From NCBI RefSeq assembly GCF_030145815.1, contig NZ_JAIXHL010000007.1:119970-183969 (forward strand): 64,000 bases of DNA. The letters are read 5' to 3'. The notes beneath the pieces were generated by a model. That model was not told the DNA's origin. It saw nothing but the letters and a program-made list of their open reading frames with translations, and did no database searches. This document shows positions 1-8,435 of the stretch, in pieces. The translations under genes were made by a program, and so were the position numbers. The DNA comes from Sphingomonas sp. (lineage in GTDB: Bacteria; Pseudomonadota; Alphaproteobacteria; Sphingomonadales; Sphingomonadaceae). Position 1 is the stretch's first letter. The number at the start of each line of letters is the position of its first letter.

Positions 1-1
1 G

Positions 2-121
2 TGGAACGACAGCGGCGACACGCGCGTCGTGCTGCGCGTCCGCGTGCGGCGGCCGCTGCGCCAGCCGGGGCGGTGGATTGCGGATACGCTGTTGCGGGTG
101 CGCTCGGCGCTTCATCGTTGA
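2..121 (+). CDS. Aspartyl/asparaginyl beta-hydroxylase-like protein, C-terminal fragment
   Basis: Only the last 39 codons are inside the window, read in the second forward frame and ending in TGA at 119-121. The visible peptide begins WNDSGDTRVVLRVRVRRPL. This resembles the end of the Asp/Asn beta-hydroxylase fold, in which an HE.WN motif is followed by R-V-V-L and a strand ending in R-P-L. Enzymes of this family are 2-oxoglutarate/Fe(II) dioxygenases acting on protein residues or on lipid A acyl chains. The iron-binding part lies upstream of the window, so the substrate cannot be inferred. The fragment converges on the TonB-dependent receptor gene. Confidence 0.55.
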   Translation, partial: WNDSGDTRVVLRVRVRRPLRQPGRWIADTLLRVRSALHR

Positions 122-132
122 AGCGCCGAGCG
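101..132. terminator. Perfect 12-bp hairpin between convergent genes
   Basis: The arms CGCTCGGCGCTT (101-112) and AAGCGCCGAGCG (121-132) are exact reverse complements around an 8-nt loop. The left arm and loop lie inside the last codons of the beta-hydroxylase-like gene, and the right arm ends 10 bp before the receptor stop codon. There is no clear T-tract on either side. It probably acts as a shared bidirectional transcription stop, possibly aided by Rho. Confidence 0.6.
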
Positions 133-142
133 TCTGGCTCCG

Positions 143-2746
143 TCAGAACTTCGCGCGTACGCCGATCGAGAAGCGCCGTTCCGACAGCGCATAGCTGTTG
201 AGTGCGATCGGTCCGGCGGCGCTATATTCGCTCGTCGCCGAATCCTCCGGGATCAGATTCTGCGCTTGGAGCGACAGCGCGACCCCCTTGGCCAGATCGA
301 TGCCGATCTGCGCGTCCAGCTGTGAGCGTGGGCCGACGAAGCTGGGGCGCCCCTCGGAGAATTCGAACACCGCCTCATCGCGATAATTATACGCGATGCG
401 CGCCGAGAACGGACCCTTCTCGTACAGGCCGACGAGGTTGTAGCTGTGCTTCGACACCGCAACCAGCGGGAAGCCGGCATTGTCCTCCGAGTCGGAGAAG
501 GTGTAGTTGGCGATGATGCCGAGCCCGTCGAGCGGTGCGGGGAGGAAGTCGAAGAATTGCTGCACGCCGATCTCGAATCCCTTGATCTTCGCGCTGGCGA
601 GGTTCTCGGGGCGGGAGAAGGTCAGTTCGCGCCCGGCGGGATCGAGATTGGTGTCGATGCCGGTGGTGACGAAGCTGGCGATGAAGTCCTTCACGTCCTT
701 GTAAAAGAACGCGCCCGAGATCAGCGAGCTCTTGCCGGTATAATATTCGAAGCTGATGTCCGCCTGAGTCGAGACGGGCGGTTCGAGTGCGGCGTTGCCG
801 CCGGTCACCGACAAATTGGTCGCGTTGAAGAAGGTCGACGGGGCAAGGTCGGCGATCGATGCGCGCTGCATCGTCTGTGACCCCGACAGACGGACCAGGA
901 AATTGTCGGTGACGTTGAACACGATATTCGCGCTCGGCAGGACGTTGGTATAATCATTCTCGTCGGTCACCAGCGTGCTGGTGGTGCCGACATTGAGGAA
1001 GGTATCGACCGACAGGTTGGTCCGCGCGATGCGCACACCGGCATTGGCGGAGAAGGGGATGCTGCCCAGATCGCCCTTGAACCCCACCATCACATAAGCC
1101 GCCAGCGTCTTTTCGCTGAAGTCGTAATCGCGCTGCGAGTTGGGCAGCAGCGTCGAGCGGTCGTTGGGATTGGGGTTGGGCTGCGCCGCCTGGGCGCGGG
1201 TGAAGACATAGTCGAAGGTCGGCGCGGTGCTGAGGAACGCGCGCGGGAAGCTGCCTGGAATGTCGGGCAGGAACGACCCCAAGGTGACCTGACGCAGATA
1301 GGGTTCGATTTCTGCGCGGGTCGGGGTGACTTGGCTGCGATAGGCGTTCGATTGCGCGTGGAGATCGGTGTAGCGCACGCCCGCCGACAGCGTGAAGCCG
1401 CTGTCGAATTCATAGGACAGGTCCAGCTTGCCGGTCCATTCCTCGAGCAGGCCGAGCAGGCGGTTGCTGCGCACCCCGTTGCTGGCCGGATTGTAGGACG
1501 AATAGGCGGTCGGGTCCCAGGTGCCGAGGTTCAGGCTGGGGATCGTGGTGTTGCGGAAATCGAACGCGCCGGGAACAGCTGCGGTACCCTGAAGCGTGAT
1601 GATCTGGATCGTCTGGTCGATCGTGCCCTTGCTGTAATAGCCATCGGCCTCGATCGTCAGCCCGCCGCTCTCATATTTGCCGTTAAGGCCGTAGAGATAG
1701 CTTTCGGTCGGCTCGTTGCGGATCTGACCCGCCGTGGTGACGGTGCCATTGGCGTTGCCGGCGACGACCACGCCGTTTTCGACGACGCGGCTGCTGACCG
1801 GGTTGCTGCCGGTGGGCAGGCGGAAAGCGAAGAAATCCTGATGGCGGCCGGTGGTGAGGCGCGAGAACAGCGCATCGGCGGTCACTACGAATTCGGGCGT
1901 CACCTCGACCTGCACCGCGCCGTTGAGGCCGATGCGCGATCGATCGACCACGAAATTCTCATATTGCAGCAGGACCGGGGTCGGGACCACGCCGCCACCG
2001 GTGCCGGTGTAGGTGCGGTTGAGGAAATTGTTGCGCTCGAACGCCTGGGTGGTGGTGGTGCGCTTCTGATACTCCGCCGCGACCATCACGCCGATCTTGC
2101 CATCGGCAAACTTGGTGGTCGCAAAGCCGGTCAGCACCGGTTCGAACGTCTCGCTATTCTCCGAATAGACACCGGTCGCGCGCAGCGAGACGGTGGCGTT
2201 GCGGAAGTCGAGCGGTTTTGGCGTGACGAGGTTGACCGTGCCGCCAAGTCCGCCCTCGGCCTGGCTAGCAAGCGGCGATTTGCGCACTTCGAGCCGACCG
2301 AACAGGCTGGAGGGCACCGAATCGAGGCCCGACGACCGGCCAAGCTGGTCGTTCTCCGGCGGCGACAGGCGCGCCGACCAGCCGAGCAGCGTGCGGCCGT
2401 CGACTTCGACGCGGACCTGCTGAAGGCCGCGGACCGACACCGACTGACCCTCCCCGAACACGCGGGTGATCTGGACGCCGGTCACACGTTGCAGCGCCTC
2501 GGCAACATTTGCGTCGGGCAGCTTGCCGACGTCTTCGGCGGTAATGACGTCAAGGACCTGGTCCGCCTCACGCTTGATATCGGCCGCGCGTTCCAGCGAC
2601 GCGCGGATGCCGGTCACGACGATCTCGTCCTTGTCCTCGGCTTCGGCGGCCGGGGCGGCGTCCTGAGCCAGCGCGGGCGTGCTGACGAGCGCTGCGGCGA
2701 GCGCGCTGGCTGCAATGCCGCAGGTGATCGATGCGCGAAACTTCAT
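143..2746 (-). CDS. TonB-dependent receptor (Xanthomonas/Caulobacter type)
   Basis: This is an 867-residue outer-membrane active transporter that uses TonB energy to import a ligand too large for porins. A signal peptide covers residues 1-27 and ends PALAQ. A TonB-box-like DEIVVTG follows, then the plug domain with the stretch ending GKLPDANVAEALQRVTG, which is typical of the TIGR01782 group, and a long beta barrel ending in F. The start at 2746 is chosen because GGGAGGGG sits 6 bases upstream; a longer reading to 2824 has no signal peptide at its start. A LacI-family gene lies directly upstream on the same strand, which suggests a carbohydrate ligand. The specific ligand cannot be told from sequence. 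Confidence 0.92.
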   Translation of the reverse strand: MKFRASITCGIAASALAAALVSTPALAQDAAPAAEAEDKDEIVVTGIRASLERAADIKREADQVLDVITAEDVGKLPDANVAEALQRVTGVQITRVFGEGQSVSVRGLQQVRVEVDGRTLLGWSARLSPPENDQLGRSSGLDSVPSSLFGRLEVRKSPLASQAEGGLGGTVNLVTPKPLDFRNATVSLRATGVYSENSETFEPVLTGFATTKFADGKIGVMVAAEYQKRTTTTQAFERNNFLNRTYTGTGGGVVPTPVLLQYENFVVDRSRIGLNGAVQVEVTPEFVVTADALFSRLTTGRHQDFFAFRLPTGSNPVSSRVVENGVVVAGNANGTVTTAGQIRNEPTESYLYGLNGKYESGGLTIEADGYYSKGTIDQTIQIITLQGTAAVPGAFDFRNTTIPSLNLGTWDPTAYSSYNPASNGVRSNRLLGLLEEWTGKLDLSYEFDSGFTLSAGVRYTDLHAQSNAYRSQVTPTRAEIEPYLRQVTLGSFLPDIPGSFPRAFLSTAPTFDYVFTRAQAAQPNPNPNDRSTLLPNSQRDYDFSEKTLAAYVMVGFKGDLGSIPFSANAGVRIARTNLSVDTFLNVGTTSTLVTDENDYTNVLPSANIVFNVTDNFLVRLSGSQTMQRASIADLAPSTFFNATNLSVTGGNAALEPPVSTQADISFEYYTGKSSLISGAFFYKDVKDFIASFVTTGIDTNLDPAGRELTFSRPENLASAKIKGFEIGVQQFFDFLPAPLDGLGIIANYTFSDSEDNAGFPLVAVSKHSYNLVGLYEKGPFSARIAYNYRDEAVFEFSEGRPSFVGPRSQLDAQIGIDLAKGVALSLQAQNLIPEDSATSEYSAAGPIALNSYALSERRFSIGVRAKF

Positions 2747-2844
2747 GATAGTCCCCTCCCATTTCGCATGAAAAGGACAGGGGTCGGGTGCGCTCTCACC
2801 CGTCGAAGCCCGCTCCTGAGCCATGCATCAAATGACCCGGCTTA

Positions 2845-2856
2845 GACACCGGTGTC
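2845..2856. promoter_or_regulatory. Candidate LacI-family operator upstream of the receptor
   Basis: GACACCGGTGTC is a perfect 12-bp palindrome centred on CG, the usual geometry of LacI/GalR operators. It lies about 100 bp before the receptor start codon and about 60 bp after the lacI stop codon. Read on the minus strand with its flank it is TGACACCGGTGTCT, which shares the pattern TGACA-CG-TG-C with the site at 3953-3966. The most likely ligand is the neighbouring LacI protein. Confidence 0.6.
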
Positions 2857-2863
2857 ACGCAGG

Positions 2864-2907
2864 TTGTCCTACAAACCGATTCGGGAGTCAATAAAGATGT
2901 CGGACAA
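2864..2907. promoter_or_regulatory. Pair of TTGT-N3-ACAA-like inverted repeats
   Basis: TTGTCCTACAA (2864-2874) and ATGTCGGACAA (2897-2907) are two short dyads whose centres are 33 bp apart, about three helical turns. They lie between lacI and the receptor gene. The spacing suggests cooperative binding on one DNA face, perhaps by a second regulator; the shape is reminiscent of GntR/FadR-type boxes. No regulator of that type is in the window, so this remains a pattern observation. Confidence 0.35.
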
Positions 2908-2913
2908 CTTGTT

Positions 2914-3924
2914 TCAGCTGTTGGGCGCAGGTCCGGTGCTGGCGCGCGCGATCAGGCGCGTGTCGAACGTCATGCGGTCGCGCGGGCTCTTGGCGTCAAG
3001 CAGCAGATCAGCGGCGCTGCGGGCGAGATCGTGTACCGGCTGTCGGACGGTGGTGAGCGGCGGCCAGACGGCGGCGGCGAGGTCCGAATCGTCGAACCCG
3101 ACGATCGACAATTGATCGGGAACGGCAATTCCACGCTCATGCGCCACGGCCAGCGCGCCAGCCGCCATATCGTCATTGCCCGCGAACAATGCTGTCGGCG
3201 GACTCGCGCGGTCCAGCAGCAGATGGGCGGCGCGGCGGCCCGAATCGATGCTGTAATCGCCGGCAACCACCAAAGCCTCGTCGAACGCAACGCCGTGCGC
3301 TTCGAGCGCGGCGCGATAGCCCTTCAGCCGCTCGACCGTCGAAACATGGCTGAGCGGCCCCTTGATGAAGGCTATCGCGCGATGGCCGTGCGCCAGCAGA
3401 TGCGCGGTCGCCTCCTGCGCGGCGCTGGCGTCGTCGATGGTGACCGATCGCCCGACTTCGCGGCGCACGCCCGGCTCGATCCGTACATAGGGCAGGCCGC
3501 GCCGGTCGAGTTCGTCGAGCAAGGCTTCGTTTTCGGTTACCGGCGGGGAGAGGATGAGGCCGTCGAGATGCGTCTCGTCCACCAGCGCGGCGACATCCGC
3601 GACCAGCCCGGGCGCAGCGCTGTCGACCGGCTGGGTCAGCAGGCGATAGCCATGTTCGGCGCACCCTTCCTGCGCGCCGGCGAGCAGGTGGTAGACATAA
3701 TAGGGGCTGGGGTTGTCATAGAGCAGCCCGACCTGGAAGGACTTGCGCCCGGCCAAGGTTCGCGCGGCGAGGCTGGGGCGGAAGTTGAGTTCGGCGACGA
3801 CCTGCTCGACGCGGCGGCGGGTTTCCTCGCTGACATTCTTTTCATTATTCAGCACGCGCGAGACGGTCTTGAACGACACGCCCGCGAGCTTTGAAACTTC
3901 CTTGATCGTCGGCCGTCGCGCCAT
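2914..3924 (-). CDS. LacI-family transcriptional regulator
   Basis: This is a 336-residue repressor of normal family length. Residues 5-25 form the N-terminal helix-turn-helix (TIKEVSKLAGVSFKTVSRVL), followed by the hinge helix region ending in RPSLAARTLAGRKS and a periplasmic-binding-protein-like effector domain. The start at 3924 gives a complete LacI N-terminus and has AGGGGAGG just upstream; the reading frame is open much further upstream but that part is not protein-like. It is transcribed toward the TonB-dependent receptor and divergently from the endonuclease/exonuclease/phosphatase gene. Candidate operators on both sides suggest that it controls these neighbours and itself. The effector is probably a sugar, by family habit. 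Confidence 0.93.
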   Translation of the reverse strand: MARRPTIKEVSKLAGVSFKTVSRVLNNEKNVSEETRRRVEQVVAELNFRPSLAARTLAGRKSFQVGLLYDNPSPYYVYHLLAGAQEGCAEHGYRLLTQPVDSAAPGLVADVAALVDETHLDGLILSPPVTENEALLDELDRRGLPYVRIEPGVRREVGRSVTIDDASAAQEATAHLLAHGHRAIAFIKGPLSHVSTVERLKGYRAALEAHGVAFDEALVVAGDYSIDSGRRAAHLLLDRASPPTALFAGNDDMAAGALAVAHERGIAVPDQLSIVGFDDSDLAAAVWPPLTTVRQPVHDLARSAADLLLDAKSPRDRMTFDTRLIARASTGPAPNS

Positions 3925-3952
3925 TTGCCTCCCCTGACGGGTCAGGCATAGG

Positions 3953-3966
3953 TGACAGCGTTGGCA
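3953..3966. promoter_or_regulatory. Candidate LacI-family operator in the lacI/phosphatase divergent region
   Basis: TGACAGCGTTGGCA has the LacI-type form TGNCANCGNTGNCA, centred on CG with four of six arm positions complementary. It lies in the 66 bp between the divergent lacI start (3924) and the phosphatase-family start (3991). It matches the pattern of the palindrome at 2845-2856, which supports one protein binding both. Confidence 0.45.
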
Positions 3967-3990
3967 ACAGGCAAGAGTGGAGTTGTGCGT

Positions 3991-4833
3991 ATGGATCGGC
4001 GCGGAGTGATGGTCGCGGCAGCGGCGATGGGGTTTGCGCCGGGATTGGCGCGGGCCGCGAAGCCGCGCATCGGACTGCGGGTGATGAGCTTTAACGTCCG
4101 CCTGCCGGTCGACTCGGACGGGCCGAACCGGTGGGAGGCGCGGCGTGACCTGTTCGTCGAGACGATCCGACGGTGCGATCCCGACATGATCGGGACGCAG
4201 GAATTGTGGAAGGTCCAGGGCGATTACGCGGTCGAGCGGCTGCCGCAATTCAGTTGGTTCGGGATCGACCGGCGGGGCGGTCGGGGCGACGAGCATATGG
4301 GCGTGTTCTTTCGCCGCGACCGGATGAAGGTGATCGATCTGGGCCATTTCTGGCTGTCGGATACGCCCGATGTGCCGGGGAGCATCAGCTGGGGGCACCC
4401 CTATCCGCGGATGGCGACCTGGGGCCTGTTCGAGACGGTGGCGGGCAAGCGGTTCTGGCTGATCAACACGCATTTTCCGTATCGCGCCGAGGACGAGGTG
4501 GCGCGCAGCAAATGTGCGGCGGCGATTGCGAAGTGGGTCGCCAAGCGGCCTGCTGGTGAGGTGGTGGTGCTGACCGGGGACTTCAATACCGGGCCGGAGA
4601 GCGAGGCCCATCGCATCTTGAGTGCCGGGCTGGCCGATGCCTGGGTTGCGGCGCCGGAGCGAACGGGGCCGGAGGGGACGTTCCATGGCTTTTCCGGAAC
4701 GCCGGGGAAGCGGATCGACTGGGTGATGGCCCGGGGCCTGACGCCGGTGGCGGTCGAGACGGTCGATTTCGGGCGGGGCGGGCGGTTTCCGTCGGATCAC
4801 TTTCCGGTGGTGGCCGATTACCGCTGGCCCTGA
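3991..4833 (+). CDS. Secreted endonuclease/exonuclease/phosphatase-family hydrolase
   Basis: The protein is about 280 residues and belongs to the metal-dependent DNase I-like phosphoesterase superfamily. Visible family motifs are MSFNVR near residue 31 (metal-site Asn), IGTQE (catalytic Glu), INTHFPY, LTGDFNTGP (Asp and Asn) and SDHFPVV (catalytic His). The N-terminus MDRRGVMVAAAAMG is a short arginine-containing signal, possibly Tat. The start at 3991 is preferred over a GTG at 3952 because it begins this signal. Divergence from lacI and a shared operator suggest that it belongs to the same carbohydrate-related regulon. The substrate (a phosphoester such as sugar phosphate, nucleic acid or phospholipid) is unknown. 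A paralogue lies at 62700-63503. Confidence 0.85.
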   Translation: MDRRGVMVAAAAMGFAPGLARAAKPRIGLRVMSFNVRLPVDSDGPNRWEARRDLFVETIRRCDPDMIGTQELWKVQGDYAVERLPQFSWFGIDRRGGRGDEHMGVFFRRDRMKVIDLGHFWLSDTPDVPGSISWGHPYPRMATWGLFETVAGKRFWLINTHFPYRAEDEVARSKCAAAIAKWVAKRPAGEVVVLTGDFNTGPESEAHRILSAGLADAWVAAPERTGPEGTFHGFSGTPGKRIDWVMARGLTPVAVETVDFGRGGRFPSDHFPVVADYRWP

Positions 4834-4841
4834 AAGAAAAG

Positions 4842-4866
4842 CCCCGCCCGGATGTGCCGGGCGGGG
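4842..4866. terminator. Rho-independent terminator of hppA, probably bidirectional
   Basis: CCCCGCCCGG (4842-4851) and CCGGGCGGGG (4857-4866) form a perfect 10-bp stem with loop ATGTG. On the minus strand the stem is followed by CTTTTCTTTC, a U-rich tract, so it is well suited to end hppA transcription. It also lies between the convergent phosphatase-family gene and hppA. Confidence 0.85.
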
Positions 4867-4876
4867 ATAGGTCAGA

Positions 4877-6970
4877 TCAGCCAGCCGCCAGTGCCGCGAG
4901 GAGCAGCAGGGCGACGATGTTGGTGATCTTGATCATCGGGTTGACCGCCGGACCCGCGGTATCCTTGTAGGGATCGCCGACGGTGTCGCCGGTCACCGCG
5001 GCCTTATGGGCTTCGGAGCCCTTGCCGCCGTGGTTGCCGTCTTCGATGTACTTCTTGGCATTGTCCCATGCGCCACCGCCCGAGGTCATCGAGATGGCGA
5101 CGAACAGGCCGGACACGATCACGCCGAGCAGCATCGCGCCGACCGAAGCGAAGGCGTTGGCCTGGCTGTCGACGGCCAGGATCACGAAGTAGAGGACGAT
5201 CGGCGAGAGCACCGGGAGCAGCGACGGAATGATCATTTCCTTGATCGCCGCCTTGGTCACGATGTCGACGGTCCGGCCATAGTTCGGGCGGCTGGTCCCG
5301 GCCATGATGCCGGCATTGTCGCGGAACTGGGCGCGGACATCCTCGACCACCGCGCCCGCTGCACGGCCCACGGCGGTCATGCCGAACGCGCCGAACAGAT
5401 AGGGCAGCAGCGCGCCGAGCAGCAGGCCGACGATGACGAACGGATTGCTGAGCGAGAAATCCACGACGATGTCGGGGAAGTAGCGCGTCAGATCCTCCGT
5501 ATACGCCCCGAACAGCACCAGTGCCGCGAGCGCCGCCGAACCGATGGCATAGCCCTTGGTCACGGCCTTGGTCGTGTTGCCCACAGCATCAAGCGCGTCG
5601 GTGCGGGTGCGGACGTCATCGGGCAGCCCGGCCATTTCGGCGATGCCGCCGGCATTGTCGGTGACGGGGCCATAGGCGTCGAGCGCGACCACCATGCCAG
5701 CGAGTGCGAGCAGCGAGGTGGCGGCGAACGCCACGCCGATGATCCCGGCCAGCTGGAACGATGCGATCACCGCGACGACGATGACGATGGTCGGCAGCGC
5801 GGTCGATTCAAGGCTGATCGCCAAACCCTGAATGACGTTGGTGCCATGACCGGTTTCGGATGCCTTGGCGATCGAGCGGACGGGGCGGTACTGGGTGCCG
5901 GTGTAATATTCGGTGATCCACACCAGCGCCCCGGTGACGCCAAGGCCGATCATCATGCACCAGAACAGGTCCATGCCGGTGAACGCCTGATCGCCGATCG
6001 TGGCGTTGAGGTCGTCGAGTGTAAACTCGGTCGCGAACCAGATCGCCGGAACGGCGAGGATCGCGGTGGTCCAGAAGCCCTTGTAGAGCGCACCCATGAT
6101 CGACTGGCTGCCGCCGAGCCGGACCATATAGGTACCGATGATCGAGGTGATGATGCACACGCCGCCGACGATCAGCGGGAGGGCCATCAGCTTGAGCATG
6201 GCATTGTCGGAGAGCCCGCCGACGAGCAGCGCGATCGACACCATGGTGAGGCCGATCGTGACGACATAGGTTTCGAACAAATCGGCGGCCATACCGGCAC
6301 AGTCGCCGACATTGTCGCCGACATTATCGGCGATCACGGCGGGGTTGCGAGGGTCATCCTCGGGGATGCCAGCCTCGACCTTGCCGACGAGGTCGGCGCC
6401 GACGTCGGCGGCCTTGGTGAAGATACCGCCGCCGAGACGCGCGAAGATCGAGATCAGCGACGCGCCGAACGCCAGTGCGGTCAGCGCCTTGATGATATCC
6501 TCGCCATTCGCGGCTTCACCGGCGGGGCCGACGAGATACCAGAAGAGTCCGGCGATCGAGAGCAGGCCGAGCCCGGCGACGAGCATGCCGGTGACGGCCC
6601 CGGCGCGGAAGGCGAGGGTGAGGCCACCCTGGAGCGAGCCGCGCGCCGCCTCAGCCGTGCGGACATTCGCGCGGACCGAGATGTTCATGCCGACATAGCC
6701 GGCGACGCCCGACAGGATCGCGCCGATCAGGAATGCGACGGTCGACAGCGCGCCGAGCGTGAAGAACATCACGGCGGCAACGACGACGCCGACAATGGCG
6801 ATGGTGGTGTATTGGCGGCCGAGATAGGCCTTGGCGCCTTCCTGAATGGCGGCGGCGATATCCTGCATCTTCTGGTCGCCCGCCGGTGCGCGCAGCACCT
6901 GTTGCGACGTCACCAGGCCATAGAGCACGGCAATCAGGCCGCACACGATGGCGATGTAAACAATCGTCAT
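4877..6970 (-). CDS. hppA: Membrane-bound proton-translocating pyrophosphatase, K+-independent type
   Basis: This 697-residue integral membrane protein hydrolyses cytoplasmic pyrophosphate and pumps H+. Many membrane helices are evident. The substrate-binding core includes DVGADLVGK (189-197) and the Asp-rich [19 protein letters not shown] (about 215-233). The cation-specificity motif reads [14 protein letters not shown] with Lys at 468; by established work on the family, Lys here marks K+-independent enzymes whereas Ala marks K+-dependent ones. The start at 6970 has GGAAGGA upstream and gives a first membrane helix at once. It follows thiL on the same strand after a long gap, so it probably has its own promoter there. 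Confidence 0.97.
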   Translation of the reverse strand: MTIVYIAIVCGLIAVLYGLVTSQQVLRAPAGDQKMQDIAAAIQEGAKAYLGRQYTTIAIVGVVVAAVMFFTLGALSTVAFLIGAILSGVAGYVGMNISVRANVRTAEAARGSLQGGLTLAFRAGAVTGMLVAGLGLLSIAGLFWYLVGPAGEAANGEDIIKALTALAFGASLISIFARLGGGIFTKAADVGADLVGKVEAGIPEDDPRNPAVIADNVGDNVGDCAGMAADLFETYVVTIGLTMVSIALLVGGLSDNAMLKLMALPLIVGGVCIITSIIGTYMVRLGGSQSIMGALYKGFWTTAILAVPAIWFATEFTLDDLNATIGDQAFTGMDLFWCMMIGLGVTGALVWITEYYTGTQYRPVRSIAKASETGHGTNVIQGLAISLESTALPTIVIVVAVIASFQLAGIIGVAFAATSLLALAGMVVALDAYGPVTDNAGGIAEMAGLPDDVRTRTDALDAVGNTTKAVTKGYAIGSAALAALVLFGAYTEDLTRYFPDIVVDFSLSNPFVIVGLLLGALLPYLFGAFGMTAVGRAAGAVVEDVRAQFRDNAGIMAGTSRPNYGRTVDIVTKAAIKEMIIPSLLPVLSPIVLYFVILAVDSQANAFASVGAMLLGVIVSGLFVAISMTSGGGAWDNAKKYIEDGNHGGKGSEAHKAAVTGDTVGDPYKDTAGPAVNPMIKITNIVALLLLAALAAG

Positions 6971-7524
6971 CTGGTATCCTTCCCCTGTGAATCCCGCAGG
7001 TCGTCCGGATCTTGCTGCCCGGTACAAACCGCGTCGGAGTGGAGCGTAGAGAGGGGCGGGGGGCTGTCAAGCGGCGTGGTGGAATGGGGCAATGCCGGAC
7101 GAAGCGGACAAAAAAGCGGGGTGTGCGGCGCGAAGGACCAGGACGCGCCGGGTTGGCTACCGCGACGGGGCGGGTTCGTGACTGCTGCGCGACGGTGACG
7201 CGACAGGCGCGCGACATCCGCGCGACGGGCGGACAACCGGGAGGCGACGGGGAAGCGGCAGGGTGGCAACTGCGACGCGACCGGCGCGCGCCGGGGTGAC
7301 GACGCGGGGGCGGGTGAGTCGGATGCGGTCGGCGTCATCGATCAGGGTAGATCAGATGAAATCCAACATTTGAAGGGGGGTAAGGCACGCTTCCTTATCC
7401 TCCCCCGCCAGGGGGAGGTGGCGCCGAAGGCGACGGAGGGGGAGGACGGCTGTGTCCTCTCGAGCGTCGTGCTTCCTCCCCCTCCGTCAGGCTGCGCCTG
7501 CCACCTCCCCCTGGCGGGGGAGGA
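6971..7524. other. 554-bp gap between thiL and hppA
   Basis: No convincing gene is seen. The hppA promoter must lie in the part near 6971-7150. From about 7155 to 7310 the sequence is dense in the pentamer GCGAC, often in the form CGCGAC, without forming a regular tandem repeat. From 7397 to 7525 a nested inverted repeat fills the space up to the thiL stop codon. Open frames here have no homologous look and no ribosome binding sites. A small RNA cannot be excluded. Confidence 0.6.
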
Positions 7525-7525
7525 T
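7397..7525. repeat. Nested palindromic repeat (CTCCCCC family)
   Basis: An outer pair of perfect 26-bp arms (7397-7422 and 7500-7525) encloses an inner perfect 15-bp pair (7432-7446 GACGGAGGGGGAGGA and 7474-7488), with a 27-nt centre. The outer arm itself holds the small palindrome CCCCCGCCAGGGGG. The right arm reaches the thiL stop codon, so the element may also work as the thiL transcript end. Related elements are at 16176-16345 and 31709-31853, with single hairpins of the same kind at 15182-15203 and 52362-52385. Confidence 0.8.
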
Positions 7526-8403
7526 TATTGGGTGCCGTGGCGGTAGCCGAGCTTCGCGGGGAGGGGGGCGGGGGCGCCGTTGGCGGTGAGGGTGAGGCCA
7601 TGACCGGGGCTGGCGGTGCCGATGCGGGTGGCGGCGACAGGCGGGGCGGTGCCTTTGGGCAGGGTGAAGAGCAGTTCGTAATCGTCGCCTGCGCAGGCGG
7701 CGTCGAGGACCGGGCCGGGGAGGGCGAGCGGGACGGCGTTGAGGTCGATGTGGATCGCGATGCCGCTGGCGGTGGCGAGCCGCTGGGCGTCGATCAGCAG
7801 GCCGTCGGATATGTCCATCACCGCGGTGGCGAGCGGGGCGAGCGCTTGCCCCTCGGCGACGCGCGGGACGGGGTGGAGGTAGCGAGCGAGGTCGCGTGGC
7901 TGTCCATCCGCGCCAAACGCCGCGCCGCCGATGGTGCCGGTGACCCAGAGCGTGTCGCCGGGCTGGGCGCCGGTGCGCAGCGGGGTACGGGCGGGGGCGG
8001 TGCCGATGGCGGTGAGCGTCAGGCTGCGCGGTGCGCCGGCGGGCATCGCCACCGTGTCGCCGCCGATCAGCGGCATGGCGTAGGTGGTAAGCGCGTCATT
8101 GAGGCCGTCGAGGAAGGCGCGGTCCCACTCGGCATCGCCCGACAGACTGTAGTTGAGTAGGCAGGCGAGCGGCGTCGCGCCTTTGGCCGCTAGGTCCGAC
8201 AGGTTCACCGCCGCGAGCCGCCAGCCGACCGACTCCGGCGGATCGTGCGGGCGGTAATGGACGGATTCGACCATCGTGTCGCTGGTGAGGATCAGCTTGC
8301 CTGCTGCCACGTCGAGTTGCGCGGTGTCGTCGGCGAGCCCCGCAGCTGCGGGATGCGTCGCGATGGCGCGCAGGGCGGTTAAGAAGGTGAACTCGTCGGG
8401 CAT
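7525..8403 (-). CDS. thiL: Thiamine-monophosphate kinase
   Basis: ThiL phosphorylates thiamine monophosphate with ATP to give the cofactor thiamine diphosphate in the cytoplasm. The protein is 292 residues, slightly short for the family. It shows the PurM-like fold markers: DDTAQLDV near residue 25, LTSDTMVESVHY, VNLSDLAAKGATP (about 66-78), IGGDTV, and MDISDGLLIDAQRLA (about 195-209), followed by GDDYELLFT. The start at 8403 has AAGGA 6 bases upstream. It lies 32 bp downstream of a low-GC orphan gene and upstream of hppA, a pairing seen in other alphaproteobacteria, where nusB often precedes thiL. The stop codon abuts a palindromic repeat. Confidence 0.95.
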   Translation of the reverse strand: MPDEFTFLTALRAIATHPAAAGLADDTAQLDVAAGKLILTSDTMVESVHYRPHDPPESVGWRLAAVNLSDLAAKGATPLACLLNYSLSGDAEWDRAFLDGLNDALTTYAMPLIGGDTVAMPAGAPRSLTLTAIGTAPARTPLRTGAQPGDTLWVTGTIGGAAFGADGQPRDLARYLHPVPRVAEGQALAPLATAVMDISDGLLIDAQRLATASGIAIHIDLNAVPLALPGPVLDAACAGDDYELLFTLPKGTAPPVAATRIGTASPGHGLTLTANGAPAPLPAKLGYRHGTQ

Positions 8404-8435
8404 CCGGATCCTTTACGCGATTGGAGCCGACCCAG

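Noticed and set aside
1331..2845. 504-codon open frame opposite the TonB-dependent receptor
   Set aside because: No motifs or start signals; the receptor on the other strand explains the region.
3925..4800. Extended N-terminus of the LacI protein
   Set aside because: The frame is open up to 4800 but this part lies opposite the phosphoesterase gene and has no helix-turn-helix or ribosome binding site; LacI proteins begin at the HTH.
5006..7198. 730-codon open frame on the plus strand opposite hppA
   Set aside because: It is a shadow of the GC-rich hppA gene: low-complexity Asp/Gly/His/Arg composition, no family motifs, no ribosome binding site. The minus-strand reading is a clear pyrophosphatase.
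7012..7299. Small plus-strand gene in the hppA-thiL gap
   Set aside because: The 95-codon frame is Arg/Gly-rich, has no ribosome binding site or recognisable domain, and overlaps the likely hppA promoter region.
7397..7525. CRISPR array or IS end
   Set aside because: Only two facing copies of each arm exist, with no regular spacers, no cas genes, no transposase and no target duplication. It fits an interspersed palindromic repeat.
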